Shown one piece after another: positions 12,101 to 25,300 of a stretch of DNA of 64,000 bases (within the stretch, counting starts at the first letter, position 1; every line of letters starts with the position of its first letter). Both the position numbers and the translations under genes were made by a program. The stretch covers positions 10,491,752 through 10,555,751 of the forward strand of contig NW_024881301.1 of the NCBI RefSeq assembly GCF_018691265.1, read 5' to 3'. The notes beneath the pieces were generated by a model that worked only from the letters and a program-made list of their open reading frames with translations, was not told where the DNA came from and did no database searches. The DNA comes from Tyto alba (Eukaryota > Chordata > Aves > Strigiformes > Tytonidae).

Positions 12101-15100
12101 TATTACTGAACATAACACAGAGTTGTTAATCTCCTTTCAATTACTATTAGCTCATTATATTCCCTTCAGTTTCAATACTCAAATACCTAAGTACATTATG
12201 TTTCATTAATATAGGTGACTGAGGAAACTAGAGTGACTTCATTTAGGAATTACAAAAAAGGTGCTGGAAGGCAAGAACAGTAAGTGTATAAAATAAACCT
12301 GGGATTGCTTATTGAGTACTTTTAAGAGAAGCAGTCCCACAGTAACACTGGATCTTTAATATTTGGCCTGTATGTATACACTGTTTAATTCTTCCTCAGA
12401 TATGAGCCTTACACATTCTCACGTGATGCTAGCAGCTACAAGAGTTCTTCTTAAATTTATTGTAACTATTTTGTAAAATTGAAATCATACCTGAAACAAA
12501 TAGCCAGTCGTTTGTGCATCTATAAAAATGTAATTTCCAGATAATGACTTATGTTGAGAATATTTCAAATGAGAAAATAAAATACTTTGAAGTGATAATT
12601 TTGATGATGAGGCAAAAAAGGACATATATCATTATCCTTTTCTCACTCTTTTTGAAATCTGGTTGACTTTCAGGATTAGCTTTCAATGCAGAACAACTTG
12701 CTTGGGAAAAGACAGTCCCTCTGTTTTAGCAAAAATTATCTCCACACTTGAAAAAACAGTAAACAGTAGCCAATAAGAAAAAAGCCCCTAGAGAATAGGA
12801 AAAAAAAAAAGTTTTCTTCTAATTGTCATCATTCAAAATCAACTTTGTGGGAGACAATATATATACCAAACATGAAAAAAGAGGAGGGAAAGACCCTCCT
12901 CTGTTTTACCTCTACTGTACTTTTTGTCAGGAGTAGAGTGATGATGTCCAGAAACATGGTGTTCCTATCAATGCAAGCTGATTTTCTGGGGGAACTACCC
13001 AAACAAGCTTACTCTATAGAGTGACAACCCTAACCAGATTTTAATCATAACTGCTGTTATTCTGAGATGCCTCAGAGAATTCTATTCTGTAGCATGTTTG
13101 CGTTGTAAGGTAAAAAAGAAATGGGGAAAAAAAAAAGGATTAAAATACTATTTATTGACCATTAACTCTCTTTAATAAGCCATACACTGCAGTCCTTTGG
13201 CCTGAAGTTCTCTAAGCTCAAAAAAAAGCACATCATAGGAAAAAAGATCTCTATAAATTCCTACTCATGTACAGCAAAATTGACTATCAAACCCCTGCCT
13301 AGAAAAGACATATTCTATTTGCAATGGACATAGTTAATGAAAGAGATAATATTCCATCAGCATGGTAAAATCACTAAATAATTTACTTTAAGCTTTCTAA
13401 ACCCCATTAGCATACTGTAACTTTCAACTATATCAACCCATTTATTGCATAATGCCCTGAAATCCCTTGTAACTCTCACTCATACACTCCCATTCATATT
13501 CTATCCTTCCATAGTTCTTTTAGCAATGTGGTATTTTTTGTAGTCTAAATGTTACTTCGAGATTAAAACTATGAATTACTATAATTTTAATATTCCAATA
13601 TTTAAATTACTTTTTGTAATTTCGTTGTGTTATGCACTGATCACTGATTCAAAGGTAGTATTAATTCCAGAGATGATCTATCACTTTAAAAATGTAATTT
13701 TTCCACATGCAGCAAGAATAAATCTTATCTCTACTATCTTTCAAGGTATCATCACTCCATAAGACAAAATGGTTTACTGACTTTGCTGATCTATTTTTCT
13801 TCTAAAAATTTAGAACCATCAGAAATATTTAATGACTTGATTTAAAGTGCTGAAATGGAAGCATGCCAAAAGTATATTAAAAACCTGTTTTTTCCCCAAG
13901 AATTAACACCTGTCAAATTAATAGGTTTTGAAGTAGAAGACCTCATGTCCATTTCAACTTGCAAGTTTGCAAGTAAACAGTGTAAAAGGAATGTGTCTTA
14001 TTTCTAAAGAAGGATGAAAGCACCACATCCCTTTCTGACTGTAAGATTTGCCTGTAGTGAGACTTCACTGTGGAACCTCCATCATCTTTCTTCAAAAGCT
14101 AATCATGTATGATAATTAACCCCACTCCTTTGGAAACTAGTGGCCATAGTTTAGAGAGATGCAAAAGATAGTTCTAAGACTGATTTAACTATTACAACAC
14201 TAAAAAAAAAAATAAAAAAGCTTACAAGCTTTGCCATACCATTTCCAACCAAGAGGCCAAATGCTAAGAGATACACTTTCCCAGGTATGTCACATGAAAA
14301 TAGCTTTTTTCTGCAGTTAAGATACATAACACACCTTCAGCCTCAGAACAGTGGAACAAATCACAATACAAATGTTGTATCTAAGATACTTTGCCTGATA
14401 AAACTTAATGCAAGTACTAACAAAATTATTATTTATTTAAAACCATAAAACTTCTGAATAGGAATTAAAAATACACACTTATAATACCAATCTCATTAGG
14501 ATGTTATCTTTTCTAGGCAGCATAGTCACAGCTGACCAGAGTTAGCCTACCATTAGGAAAAAAAAAATGCACAAAAAATAACCCCCAAAAAACTACCACT
14601 GAATTATTTTTAAACATACAAATCTGTACTTCAGGTTATTTTCTATGAAGATAGGCCATATAGGATTAAAAGGTAACATGTCTGTAAATATCTGAGAAAT
14701 GTCAGCAATGTTTCTATTGAAGAACATTTCAAGCAAATGTCAAAATGCATTAGAGGAGAGAAAAATCAAACAGTAGGTGAAAAATGCAGTAGAGGAACAA
14801 GTCAAACAGAAATCAAGTGCATATATGTATGTTCACATAAACAAATTCTCCAGATAGAACCAATGATTGTGTATAAACAAACACTTTTAAAAATTAGAAA
14901 TAATTCAGTGTATCACCCCAACTCACTAGACAAGATGAAAATGTCATTAAAGAATTCCTTTATTTATTAAAATATTTATAAATGCATAAAATGTCTTCTG
15001 CATGCATGCATTTTCCAGAACCAATATAACCATGTGTACATTTATACAAGTTTATGCTACTGACAACATATTTGATCAGTTCAAGGTTCAATCAGCTTGA

Positions 15101-16864
15101 AAATAATGGAATACAACTAAAAAAAAAAAAATCTTACTTGAAAGCATGGGAATTGGATATTAAAACAGCAAAATGAAATATATCTTGTTACAAAGTTTTA
15201 GTGATCACCAGTTTTAGACAACTTGCTTTACTTACTACTAAAGGGAAACTTCTTGAAACATTAAATAGTAGATTTGCTGTAATCAAATGTTTATGAACTA
15301 TAATGACATGCTTCTCATAAACTAGCGTAAGACAATGCTACAGCAGTGAAAAGACTGTCAACAGCATGAAAATGTATGAAAATAATTTTGGGACATGGCC
15401 AATGACACTAAAAACTCATTCTGAAATGAATACCAACTGACTCGTATTTTCATGAATGTATGACTGAAAATAGTTAAGTTCTTTCAGACATCCTTTAAGA
15501 TTTTGATGCAACTAACGGAAGTTAGAATTTTATTTTTTTTCTACATTGCAGGGAAAGAACTGTGGCATTATGAGCACACTCTCAATTGTCTCAGTTGTCT
15601 GTGGCTGTTCATGAAGCAACACAAGCTCTAGCATCCTACCTAATCTTGCTGCACATGTCAGGCTTTTTTAGGAAGGAGGTCACCACCTGAGCGGTACATA
15701 GCCTCTGGTATAGACAGGATAGACCAAATTCAAACACTCACAGCCATCTTTCCACTCAAGTATGCAACTGGCTTACACTAAATAGCAAAGTAAGATCACG
15801 GTTCCTGCATTCCAGAGTCTGCTCAAACACTGCTCTTTGAATTAATACAAAATACATCAAATTCACTGTTGATTTTATTATTTTTCTGTGCTAACTGTGC
15901 TTTACTATTTTATTTATCCTCAAATTTTTTTTCTTTAAAAACATGACTTTTATCAAAACATGACTATAATACAGGTTCTCTATTTATGTACCATTTTGCG
16001 TTCTTTTGAAACATCCTTTCTTTTTGCTCACAAATGAAGGAAATTGAGGTTTTCTACTTTCCTTTTAATTTTTACCAGCTATTTTATAATAGTGGCAAAG
16101 GCAAAAAGTAATTCAGTATCTTTTTGCAGAATGCAGTTCTCATCCTATGCAAATATGTTATAAGTCAAAATTAAGTATTATTTTTGCATATGCAAAGCTA
16201 GCAGTATATGCTAGGTTATCTGTAATATGTATCTTGCAATTACAGAAATAAAGTATGGCTTTAATTAGGAAGTTAAAAAAAGCTGTTTCAATGTTTCCTT
16301 AAATATATAGGAAAGTTTTTGCTCAACTGAGATGGAGAGAGAAGAAAAAAAATATTCTGGAATTAAATTTTTTTCCTGGGCTTTCTTAACTTTGAGGAAA
16401 TGTTACATTTCTAGTTGTAAGTCAAACTTTAATATTTTCTTTCTCCTTTCTGTGTGTTTGTCTTGTTTCACTTATAACGAAGTAGAGTTTAATTTAGAAA
16501 AATATTCCCACCTTTTCACAGAAAAAAGGGCATATTAACAAAACAAAACAAAAAACCCCTCTCAAACTGACCCTAAATCCTCCTGCTGTTTTTTTTCTTT
16601 TTTTCTTTTTCTGTTCCTTCACATTTTTTTAATGCTGATTGTAACAACAGGATTTCACAAACTGTTTTAATTCTCAACCTTTATTTTATATCGTACCACA
16701 ACAGGGTTAATTCAATTAATTCTGTGGCTACATTTGTTCCCACTGGAAAAGGAAAATTACTGTCCTCATACCTTCAGTTAAGGGCAAATAGTTCTTCTGT
16801 CTTTGTCTAATTGGTCTTGAACAGAGAAGCTACTGGGTTCACTTCTTGAAATAATGTATTTTAA
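9148..16864. other. AT-rich non-coding DNA, nothing identified
   Basis: About 7.7 kb without a recognisable gene, RNA or transposon. There are homopolymer runs (T-rich near 10,273-10,291) and a GCAT-type short run near 14,999-15,011. Open frames are at most 77 codons and look random. The lack of visible young repeats could reflect conserved non-coding sequence, but this cannot be judged without an alignment. Confidence 0.55.
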
Positions 16865-16865
16865 G

Positions 16866-17150
16866 ATTATAGGAAAATTCAGGTAGGAAGAGACATCAGG
16901 CAGTTTCTAGTCCAAGTTTTTGCTCCAGGCAGGGTCAGCTGTGAGATCAGACTTGGTTGCTCAGGGTTTTGTCCAGTTGGGTCTTGAACACTTCAGGCAA
17001 CAGAGCCAGTGTAGTATCTCTGGGTAACCCGAGGCAGCACCTGGCTGTCTTCAGAGCGAAAACGTTTTTCCTTATATCCAGACTAAATCTGCTGTTTCAA
17101 CTTGTGGCCATTAACTTAAGCTCCTGCCTCTGTGCCTCAGCTTGACAGCA
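16866..17150 (-). mobile_element. CR1 LINE 3' fragment, minus strand
   Basis: Read on the plus strand, this is a decayed reverse complement of the CR1 3' end. In order it shows a TTATAGGAAAATTCAGG...GGAAGAGACATC-type start, then GTTGCTCAGGGTTTTGTCCAGTTGG, a CTTGAACACTTC block, a CTCTGGGTAACC block and a TTTTTCCTTATATCCAGACT block. These match the order of segments in avian CR1 tails, as known from the family. The insertion therefore reads right to left and is 5'-truncated, the usual CR1 form. The CR1 similarity fades past about 17,150. It carries no intact frame, and its divergence implies an old copy. Confidence 0.85.
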
Positions 17151-20100
17151 AGTTTGCACTGGTAGCTCTCTCAGCTGCTCCAAACCAAATTTTCATGGGC
17201 CTGCCCTTGAAAGCTTCTCTTTGGTATAATATAGTAATGTTATATTTGTACAAGGGGCCACAGTAAGCAAAGAAGACAAAACCTGGATGACTTTCCTTAC
17301 TCTTTCTAACTCTCTGGCTGATTCTCATGTCAGTGAGGCTACTTGTAGAAAATACAATAAAGACACAGTTACGTGTGACAGAGTTCAGTTTCAGATTAAC
17401 ACACCCAATATCTGTTGTCTACATACAAGAAAGATGCTTAAGTTTGTCATTATCTAAACATCTCAGTCCCAATTCAGTTGCCCTCAGAGATACCCTGGAA
17501 TATTCCTTCCTGGCCTCCAGCTATCACTTCAAGAGGCTGCAGGTGTCCTACAGGTCCTGTGTCCTATGTATCAATTCCACGTGGATGTCCCATGTACACT
17601 GCCGCATTTCAAATGATACTAGTGGCGTACACAGGTGTTAGTGACTTGAACCTGTAAGAGCCAGTTATTTGAATCAATCTTTTGGCCTGACTACTACAAT
17701 TTATTAGAATTACTATTAGAATTTAGACACCTAGCAAGCATTTAGACACCTACATATGCTTGCACTAAAATCTCCTCATGAGAGATTGAAAACCAGCCAC
17801 AGCCTGAGATCATGGCAGATGACAACAGATAACTACAGCTCGTGAAATGAATTGTCAGTGCTGTGTAGTATGAGTGGGGACGATGTTTGAAATGGATTAT
17901 CATATATAGGGAAGCAGCTTCTTCACATTTTGTCTCAGGCCTTCAATCAAATGCACATTTAAGACAAAGTTCCACCTGAGAGAATAAGAATATTCTTTAC
18001 TCCTTTCTCTTCCCTGACCACTTAATCTCAAGAAAGACTACCATTCAAAGAACAATTAATGAAGTCCAAATATGGTCCATGAGGCAGAGGAGATAAGAGG
18101 TAGAACTCAAATCCCACCTAATCTCTAATTTATGTGAATTTAATAATGATATGTTGCTCAATAAAATGTCAACAATAACATACAGAACTACCATGTATCT
18201 TGTGAGAGACAGAAGATAAACAGCTCTCAAATCTTCATGACTTTCATTCTTCAGGGGATACTAAAAGGGTCTTCCAGAAGTCCTTCTCTTAGCTCAAGAG
18301 TAGCAGAGATTTCCATCTGCTGTTGATACTGTTGCTTTGAATTACAGTGGCAGTCCCTGCCCTTAAAAAAGCTCCACCTAATTCTGATATCTTCTATTAT
18401 TATTCCTCCTCTTTTTTCTAGTAAAACTTTCATGTGGATTGAAAAAGTGCACTAAAAACACTGCAATCTACTCTACAGATGTGGAAGAACCATGAACAAG
18501 GAGTGAACACTTAAAGATTTTAAGTAAATATGCTAATGTATCAAAAGCAGACAATATTCCTGAGACACGGGCTTTTCTATCTGCTGGGTTTCTTTCTATC
18601 CACTCCAAATTTCTAACTCTTGATTTGTACTTCCTCTCATGCTTTTCTCAACTTAGTCTGACTTTCTCATCTGGGTAACCTTTATATCCCAGACAGGAAC
18701 CTAATTCTGCCCTGCACTTTGTTTTCCCTGGCTTCTTTGTGAGCTCAAATGATGCAAAACCCAAATGTCCAAACCACACAGAGGTGCAAGCTGAGGTTGA
18801 GGCATTGCTTGATAGTACTATAGGTAAAAATGAGTTAATTGTGAAAACATTCAGCAGATGCCTTGATTAAATTCCTTTAAACGGATGTTCATGAATTATT
18901 AATTTTACTAAAAGACCAACGATTCATTTGAACAATATCGCAAAATGACTCGAATAAACTAGTTTATGTTATTATTCAAACTACCTCCAGCTATAAGTAT
19001 TCAAAAGCTATCTGGATGAATTCCTAGATGCCCCTCTATATTATCCTAGATGTTTCTCTGTGAAAAACTTTGTTGTTCATTTGTCCTGTATCTAGGGCAG
19101 TGAAATTACTAAAAGGTAATACTACATTATCTTTCACATAATTGCAGGGTCTTATAGATCTTCCAGAAGGCTATTGCTGGAGACCAAACCCATCATCTTC
19201 CTATGACAAATGCAGTTTGTCCTAAAGTACCTGCACAAATTAATGCTAATTGTATCGGGAATAAAATGAGCAACACTGTGGGATCCCTTTATTTGAGGAA
19301 GTCTTCATTTCATGAACGAATAAAGCCATTTTACTTTCTGATATTTTTCAAAATTCATGTTTATGGCAAACTGTCACCTGTATTCAGATTTAGAACCTAG
19401 AAACTACAGTGATGGTTCCTTGAAAATGCTTAAAATAGATAAGATGGAATGATTGATTGCATATTTCTTTGAGTTATTGTGAAAGCACTAGATCTATCAA
19501 AATCATGCCATGAAAAAAGTGAAGTTAGAAGTTATGTAACTTCAAGTTACTATAAATTGCTTCTTGTTGAAAGCTATATAAAACATTTTCAAATCTGTCA
19601 TGTTCCACCTCTTCTGCTTTAAAAAAAATCTGAGTGAAAATGTCCAAGAAAAATATGAATCAGGCTTATGTTGTTAAGTTGGAGCAAAAGCTATGCCACC
19701 AGGAAGACCAGATCCTCTTTTGCAATTAAATATAAGAATGTGGTCCATTTTTATATACAGAATGTATTTATTACAGCAAGACACTTTTTATTAGGTTAGC
19801 TAAACCAGTGTAGCTAATTCAGCAACAAAACCACCTCAGACATCATTTCTCACAGACACACTATCTTCACTGTTACTTTAATCCAAGTTCACTTCTTGAA
19901 TACAAATTATATTTACTTTCTTTCTGCTCCCAATAGTCCCATGGGCCCTCAGAACAAGCTATCTGACAAGGCATCCAGAAAAACACATCTTCTACTTCTC
20001 CTCCCAGAGAAGCATGCGAGATGACTGCACAGCCACAGCATCCCAGAGAACATGCTTTACAATGTCTGATGTGACCTTCAAACCTTGGACTAGTTTGACC

Positions 20101-20400
20101 TACCATAAAGCAGGAAGAATGGAGTATAAACAGTAAGAGAGCATGAAGGAGACAGAAACTGCTTTATTTGTAGTGTTAGGAACTGAAGAAATTAGCATAG
20201 TAGATGGCAGAAGATAATACAGAGGTTAAAGCTGTGGGGCAGCACCTGACGTCCACTCTTGCTAGTTCGGAGATTAACCACTATAGCCAATAGGAACTGT
20301 AAAACCAGTGACAGTGAGATGAATGTCAGGTCTTTCTTTTCTGTTCCGAAATATGTATTTAAATTTAGAAAGGAACTCCTTTTCCCTTTTTTGGCTATTT
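17151..20400. other. Non-coding DNA; possible unclassified old repeat at 17,440-17,645
   Basis: No gene recognised. The stretch from about 17,440 to 17,645 is more GC-rich than its surroundings and carries a 104-codon open frame (17,327-17,641) that matches nothing I know. On the minus strand it has a texture like an LTR or other transposon relic, but I could not assign it. A 13-bp direct repeat (ATTTAGACACCTA) occurs at 17,721 and 17,740. The remainder is ordinary AT-rich DNA. Confidence 0.45.
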
Positions 20401-20477
20401 TATATATATGTATATATATATATACATATATATACATATATACATGTATATATATGTACACACACACACACACATAT
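20401..20477. repeat. Alternating TA/CA microsatellite tract
   Basis: For 77 nt every step alternates pyrimidine and purine without one exception. The tract is TA-rich with interspersed CA and TG steps, then ends in a (CA)n run (about 20,458-20,474). The TA part contains long self-complementary stretches around the TGTA/TACA pairs. Such tracts are known to mutate quickly and can extrude as cruciforms or adopt Z-form in the CA part. Open frames across it (93 and 84 codons) only read the repeat. Confidence 0.95.
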
Positions 20478-21787
20478 TTTACAGCTGCTATCCTGATTTT
20501 TTACTGGCATTGAAATTATAAGAGCCTTTTAACAGTTCCAATGGGACCAGAGAGTGAAACTACTACCACCAAATGAAGCTTTGAAAAAGAGCAGCCAGAG
20601 AAAGCACTCATCATTTTCAGGACAGAATAGCCCTCTGAGAAAAAAAACTTCTTGCTTACTAACACAGTTGCCTTCATCATTAAAACACACAGGCTGGCAA
20701 AGCAAAATAACGAAGGGGTCATGGCAGAATTGCATCTAATGTGTTGAAAGTGTGTATCACCCAGCACCGAGTTCCACTCGATGATTATATACTATTTTGT
20801 ACTCCGAAAAACAACAGTCTCCTACAGCAACAAAGACAATTATGAGACAGCTACCATTTATCCCAGAAAAGCTCTTTGCTACTTAGAAAAATACTAGTGA
20901 GGAAAAACAACCCCTTGCTAGTGAAATTAGCTCCTCTGATGATCTGTTCTTTAAATTGAGAAAGAAGAAGGGATTTTTTTTTGTTCAGCACGATTTATTT
21001 TTAGACTGGCAAAGAGACAATGGTAAACAGAATTGAAGCTCTGTGGGCACCTTCTGAGGTTAAATTACCTTTCATGCCATTTGCACAGAAGACTGTTCTC
21101 AAGCAGCTTGAGCAGATGGTCGAGACACCATTGTCCGTTTACTTGTATCCACAAAGATAAACGATGGCTCTTTTAAATCCTGAACAATATGACCCTTGTG
21201 ATGCTTTAGGCTGCCAAGGGGAAAAAAACAAAAACAAAAACAACAAAAACCAAATAAATATAAAGTTAGCTGAAGAGGCGAAAAGAATTTTGATTCATGA
21301 ATTTTCATTTTAAACTACTAAAATTCCCCCTTTAATAAATATAAATCTCTGTAATGTGGAAATATTTCACTAAAATAAATTAGTATGATCCAGAATACTT
21401 AGCAAAGTAGGAGACACAGGTAAACCCAAATCATAAACAGTAACTGTGAATGAAAAAAGAATCTGCCATCTCTGCACAACTGCTTCTACTACATACAGCA
21501 TTTGCTGCAGCATGCTGCTAAATAACAACCAGTTCTGCTTACTGGGCCACAGAGACGGTCAGAGATTTCCAGGACCAAGTCAGAGCAACAAACTGTCAAT
21601 GCACAGTGATCCACCCACCCAGCCAAGTATTGGTAGAGAAGGTCATGAAAGTGGGAGAACATGCTGGATGGGGTTTTTGGTTGTTTAAGAACTTCTCAAA
21701 CTTCTCTGAGAGCAGCCCTGATCACATACCCCCAATATGAGCAACTTGCCAACAAACAACTTGCAAAAAAGGCTCTTTTATTGACAC
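20478..21787. other. Non-coding DNA, nothing identified
   Basis: Several overlapping open frames of 61-83 codons on both strands lie at 20,516-20,767. They share no domain and have no splice-site or homology support. An A-rich run with C interruptions sits at about 21,223-21,250. Nothing else could be named. Confidence 0.5.
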
Positions 21788-21792
21788 TAATA
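21788..21792. repeat. Target-site duplication, left copy (TAATA)
   Basis: TAATA precedes the TG start of the LTR at 21,793 and is repeated exactly at 22,386-22,390. Confidence 0.9.
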
Positions 21793-22385
21793 TGTGCTGG
21801 TTTTGTCTGGGGTAATTTTCTTCACAGTAGCTAGTATGGTGCTAAGTTTTGGATTTGTGCTGGAAATGGTGTTGATAACACAGGGATGTTTTAGTTATTG
21901 CCACGCAGAGCTTACACAGAGCCAAGGCCTTTTCTGCTCCTCACCCCACCCCACCAGTGAGCAGGCTGGGGGTGCACAAGAACTTGGGAGAAGACACAGC
22001 TGGGACAGCTGACCCCAACTGACCAAAGGGATATCCCAGACCATATGTTGTCATGCTCAGCATATAAATCTGGGGGAAGAAGGAGGATTGGGGTTGGGAG
22101 TGTTTGGAGTGATGGTTTTTCCCTTCCCACATCACCGTTACACGTGATGGAGCCCGGCTGTCCTGTGAATGACCGAGCCCCTGCCTGCCCATGGGGAGTG
22201 GGGAATGAATTCCTTGTTTTGCTTTGCTTGTGTGCACAGCTTTTCCTTTACTTGTTAAACTGTCTTTATCTCAACTCACGAGTTTTCTCACATTTACCCT
22301 TCTGCTTTTCTCCCCCATCCCATTGGTGGAGAGTGAGTGAGCAGGTGTGTGGGGCTTAGTTGTTAGTTGGGGTTAAACCACGACA
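21793..22385 (+). mobile_element. Solo ERV LTR (593 bp, ERVL-like), plus strand
   Basis: Complete LTR with TG...CA ends and a perfect 5-bp duplication (TAATA). It begins TGTGCTGGTTTTG and ends GGTTAAACCACGACA, both typical of a widespread avian LTR family. A TATAAAT box at 22,063-22,069 and a GTTAAA element at 22,254-22,259 (in place of ATTAAA) give a U3-R-U5 order on the plus strand. No internal retroviral sequence flanks it, so it is a solo LTR. Its first 120 bp are related to the 8,531-9,142 LTR, sharing blocks such as GTTTTGGATTT. Open frames of 72-104 codons inside it are incidental. Family assignment is from memory of LTR structure, not from a search. Confidence 0.92.
22063..22069 (+). 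promoter_or_regulatory. LTR TATA box (TATAAAT)
   Basis: A good TATA match 270 bp into the LTR, followed by a G-rich segment. It would direct transcription rightward, out of the LTR into flanking DNA. Activity is not shown by sequence. Confidence 0.6.
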
Positions 22386-22390
22386 TAATA
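22386..22390. repeat. Target-site duplication, right copy (TAATA)
   Basis: Exact copy of 21,788-21,792 directly after the CA end of the LTR. Confidence 0.9.
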
Positions 22391-25300
22391 ACAAAGATTA
22401 ATTTAAAGGATTAGAGAAAACATGCACAATTATGAAGAAAACCCTGAACTTTTAGAAACATGCTTTGGGATTTAAAAGTGAGTGAGCAAATATTAGTCTC
22501 TGGACTTGCAACAAATAATTGGATAACCCATCACTCTGAAAAGATTCTGAAAGAAAAGGAAAAGGTTGCTGAATATGAAAAGAATCACATCGAGTCAGTG
22601 AAGGGGCCCAGACACTGAGTTCAATACACACTGCAAAATCAGACAGAATTGGATTTAGAAATAAAGAGTGAAATTAGGTAACTATGACTCACCAGCCACT
22701 CAATGTCCTAAAGCCAGCAGGTACTGCAAAGCATTTAATTAACTAAAGTTGTGTATAAAGATGGATAGTTGTTTCTGTAATAACTGCTTGTTTAAAGAAT
22801 GAGACAACAAATATAATTCATATCCTCTATCTAATACCACACACTCCATAGCAACAGCAGATAAACAGTGGATACATTTCTCCCTCTTTCATTTCGGTGA
22901 TCAACTGACTTTTTTTAATCTACTTTTGCTGTGTTGTTGGCATATTCAACATGCCTTAGAACAAATGTACAATTTAGACATTTAAGATTCTTGTCAGATT
23001 TTTAGAAATTGTTAACACTCATTGGAGTAATGAAAGAAAGGAAAAGACAGGTTGAGATAAATGTCAAGCAGTGGCATCCAGCAACTAAAAGTAATATGCT
23101 TTGATAACGAAGGAGTAATTACAGCTCATACAAGAGGAAATAAGTGTGAAATAATGTAAAAATGAATGGGAATTTAATAAAAAAATGTTAAAAAATTAGG
23201 AAAACAGAACAATTTATGTTCATACAGGAATACAAGAGAAAGCCCAGATGGGTAGAATTTTCCTAATTCTCCTGTCTGAGAAAAGGAGGAAACCCAAAAC
23301 TATGTTTGTGTTAAATATGAGCATCTTATGCTAGCTTTCATGCTAATGTAATTTCCATTAAAAATAAAAAAAAATAAATTCAAGGCCTTTCTTTCCCCAA
23401 GGGAGCACTCCCTCTGCTTCACTTCCCTCACTTTTTTTCACAAAATGAATGGAGGGCCACTCTCCTTCAGCTGTTTGTCTCCACTTAACATCCCCAGCTA
23501 TACTTGCCTACTTGCAAATACAACATAATGAAAGTCATTACACTCATAAAAGTCATTACACTCATACAAGTCAATACGCTCATGAACATGTTTAATGTGA
23601 ACCCACTGTCTGAGAGAATAAGAAGTTGGACAATATGATCATCCATGTCTCAGCAAGCCAACACTATGCCTTCCAGTATCAGTGGACTTCACTTAGAAGT
23701 GTTTCCATTATTACAAACTGGACACTATTTTCTTCCTCATAAACAAACTGATAAATTGTAAAAAATGCACAATATCTTTATATGAAAAGAACTGATAAAG
23801 ACGAATCTGATAAAAATGTCCCTGACCACAAAAATAAAATATTTTCACTGAAAACACCAGAGTACACATTTTAGTTGTCCAATAAAAACAAAGGATCACT
23901 GAATAATAAGGCAGATGCACTGTAATGAGATACCGTGTTTCAATGATACCGGTTATAAAGAACCTGACATTTTATAGGAAATATGGCAAACCAGTGTTAT
24001 TTACAAACGTGCTATTTTAAATGTGTTCTAAACAACTTCCAAACTGAATGAATTGGAGCAGCCATAAATGTTTTAGCTCTCTGCTTACCTCTCTTCAGAT
24101 GTGAAATCGCCCCAATGCATAGTAACAAAATTAATTTGAAACTGCTGTGAATAAAACTTCAACAAATCAAATGAAATTTAATTTTGTTTTATTGCTCTTA
24201 CCAGGATCTAAGAAGCTCTGTGGAGGGTAAACAGGTAAGAGCAATACGCACACACACACAAACAAGTGCACATATGTATAGATGGACAAACTAATTTCCA
24301 GGGAAGTGAGGATGAAAACGCAGACACAGAACTGTTGGTAGTTCAAACAACTGTTTATTCTTCCTTGGTAAAGCAGTAACAATTCCCTTCACATAAATTA
24401 TTTCCTAGATCCTCCTGTAAGCTAGGCCACCATTAGTGTGCAATAATGAGTTGCCAGCTGAAGACTGGACTGTTTAAACCTGCTACAAAAACTGAGACAG
24501 ATATTTAGGCTGTCATTCCTTTTGTACAATTGGACATTAATAAGTCTTTTGATGCCCAGATATAGTTTCCTTTCTGCAGGTTTAGAAGTATAAAAGGCCC
24601 CAGTGGGAAGGTCAGGAAGGTGTTCCCATGTCTCCATTGTGCAGTAAGTTAAATCAATCATTATTTATAGAGAGGGAATATGCTGCACACTCTCAGGAAT
24701 AAGACTCATTAAAAAGAAGGAGATGAAGAACAATTTTTGTTTTAACAGTGTGGCTGTACAGCAGCTGATTCCAGAAGGAATTTCTCAGTGCTTAACTCCT
24801 TTCAGACTGCACCTCATTTGTGAGTCCACATAAATGTAGCAGAAGAATACAGTGAGATTACTGAAATGCCATATATCTTCCAAGAAGCTGAAGATACAGC
24901 ACATATTATTTCATAATCATAGAAGGTAACACAAAACAGAAGATCTGCCCTTAGTCTCAGTATTATGAGTGACCAGCCTGGAACATGTTTTAAACAGATA
25001 GCTATTCTGAATGAGGTATGTTAGAGGTAAAACAATTTATCAGAAAAATGCTGATCAGGAAATCAGGTAAGTGACAATTTAGTGCTGAAATTAGTAGAAC
25101 TTGCCTTTTAAATCTTGCAGACAATGGTTTATGAAGTTTGCAGTTAAGACATAGCTACAGATTCAACCTCAATTTAACAAACATGTGCACTGGGAAGAAA
25201 AGACTACTTGAAACTGCATAGTCCAGCAGTGTAGCTATTTATTTCCCAAGTCTTTGTTTCACTAAATGTAGCACTACCAAGATGTTAATCTCCACTATAA

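Noticed and set aside
17630..17660. tRNA-like B-box text on the minus strand (GGTTCAAGTC)
   Set aside because: No A box at the right distance and no cloverleaf could be drawn; not a tRNA gene.
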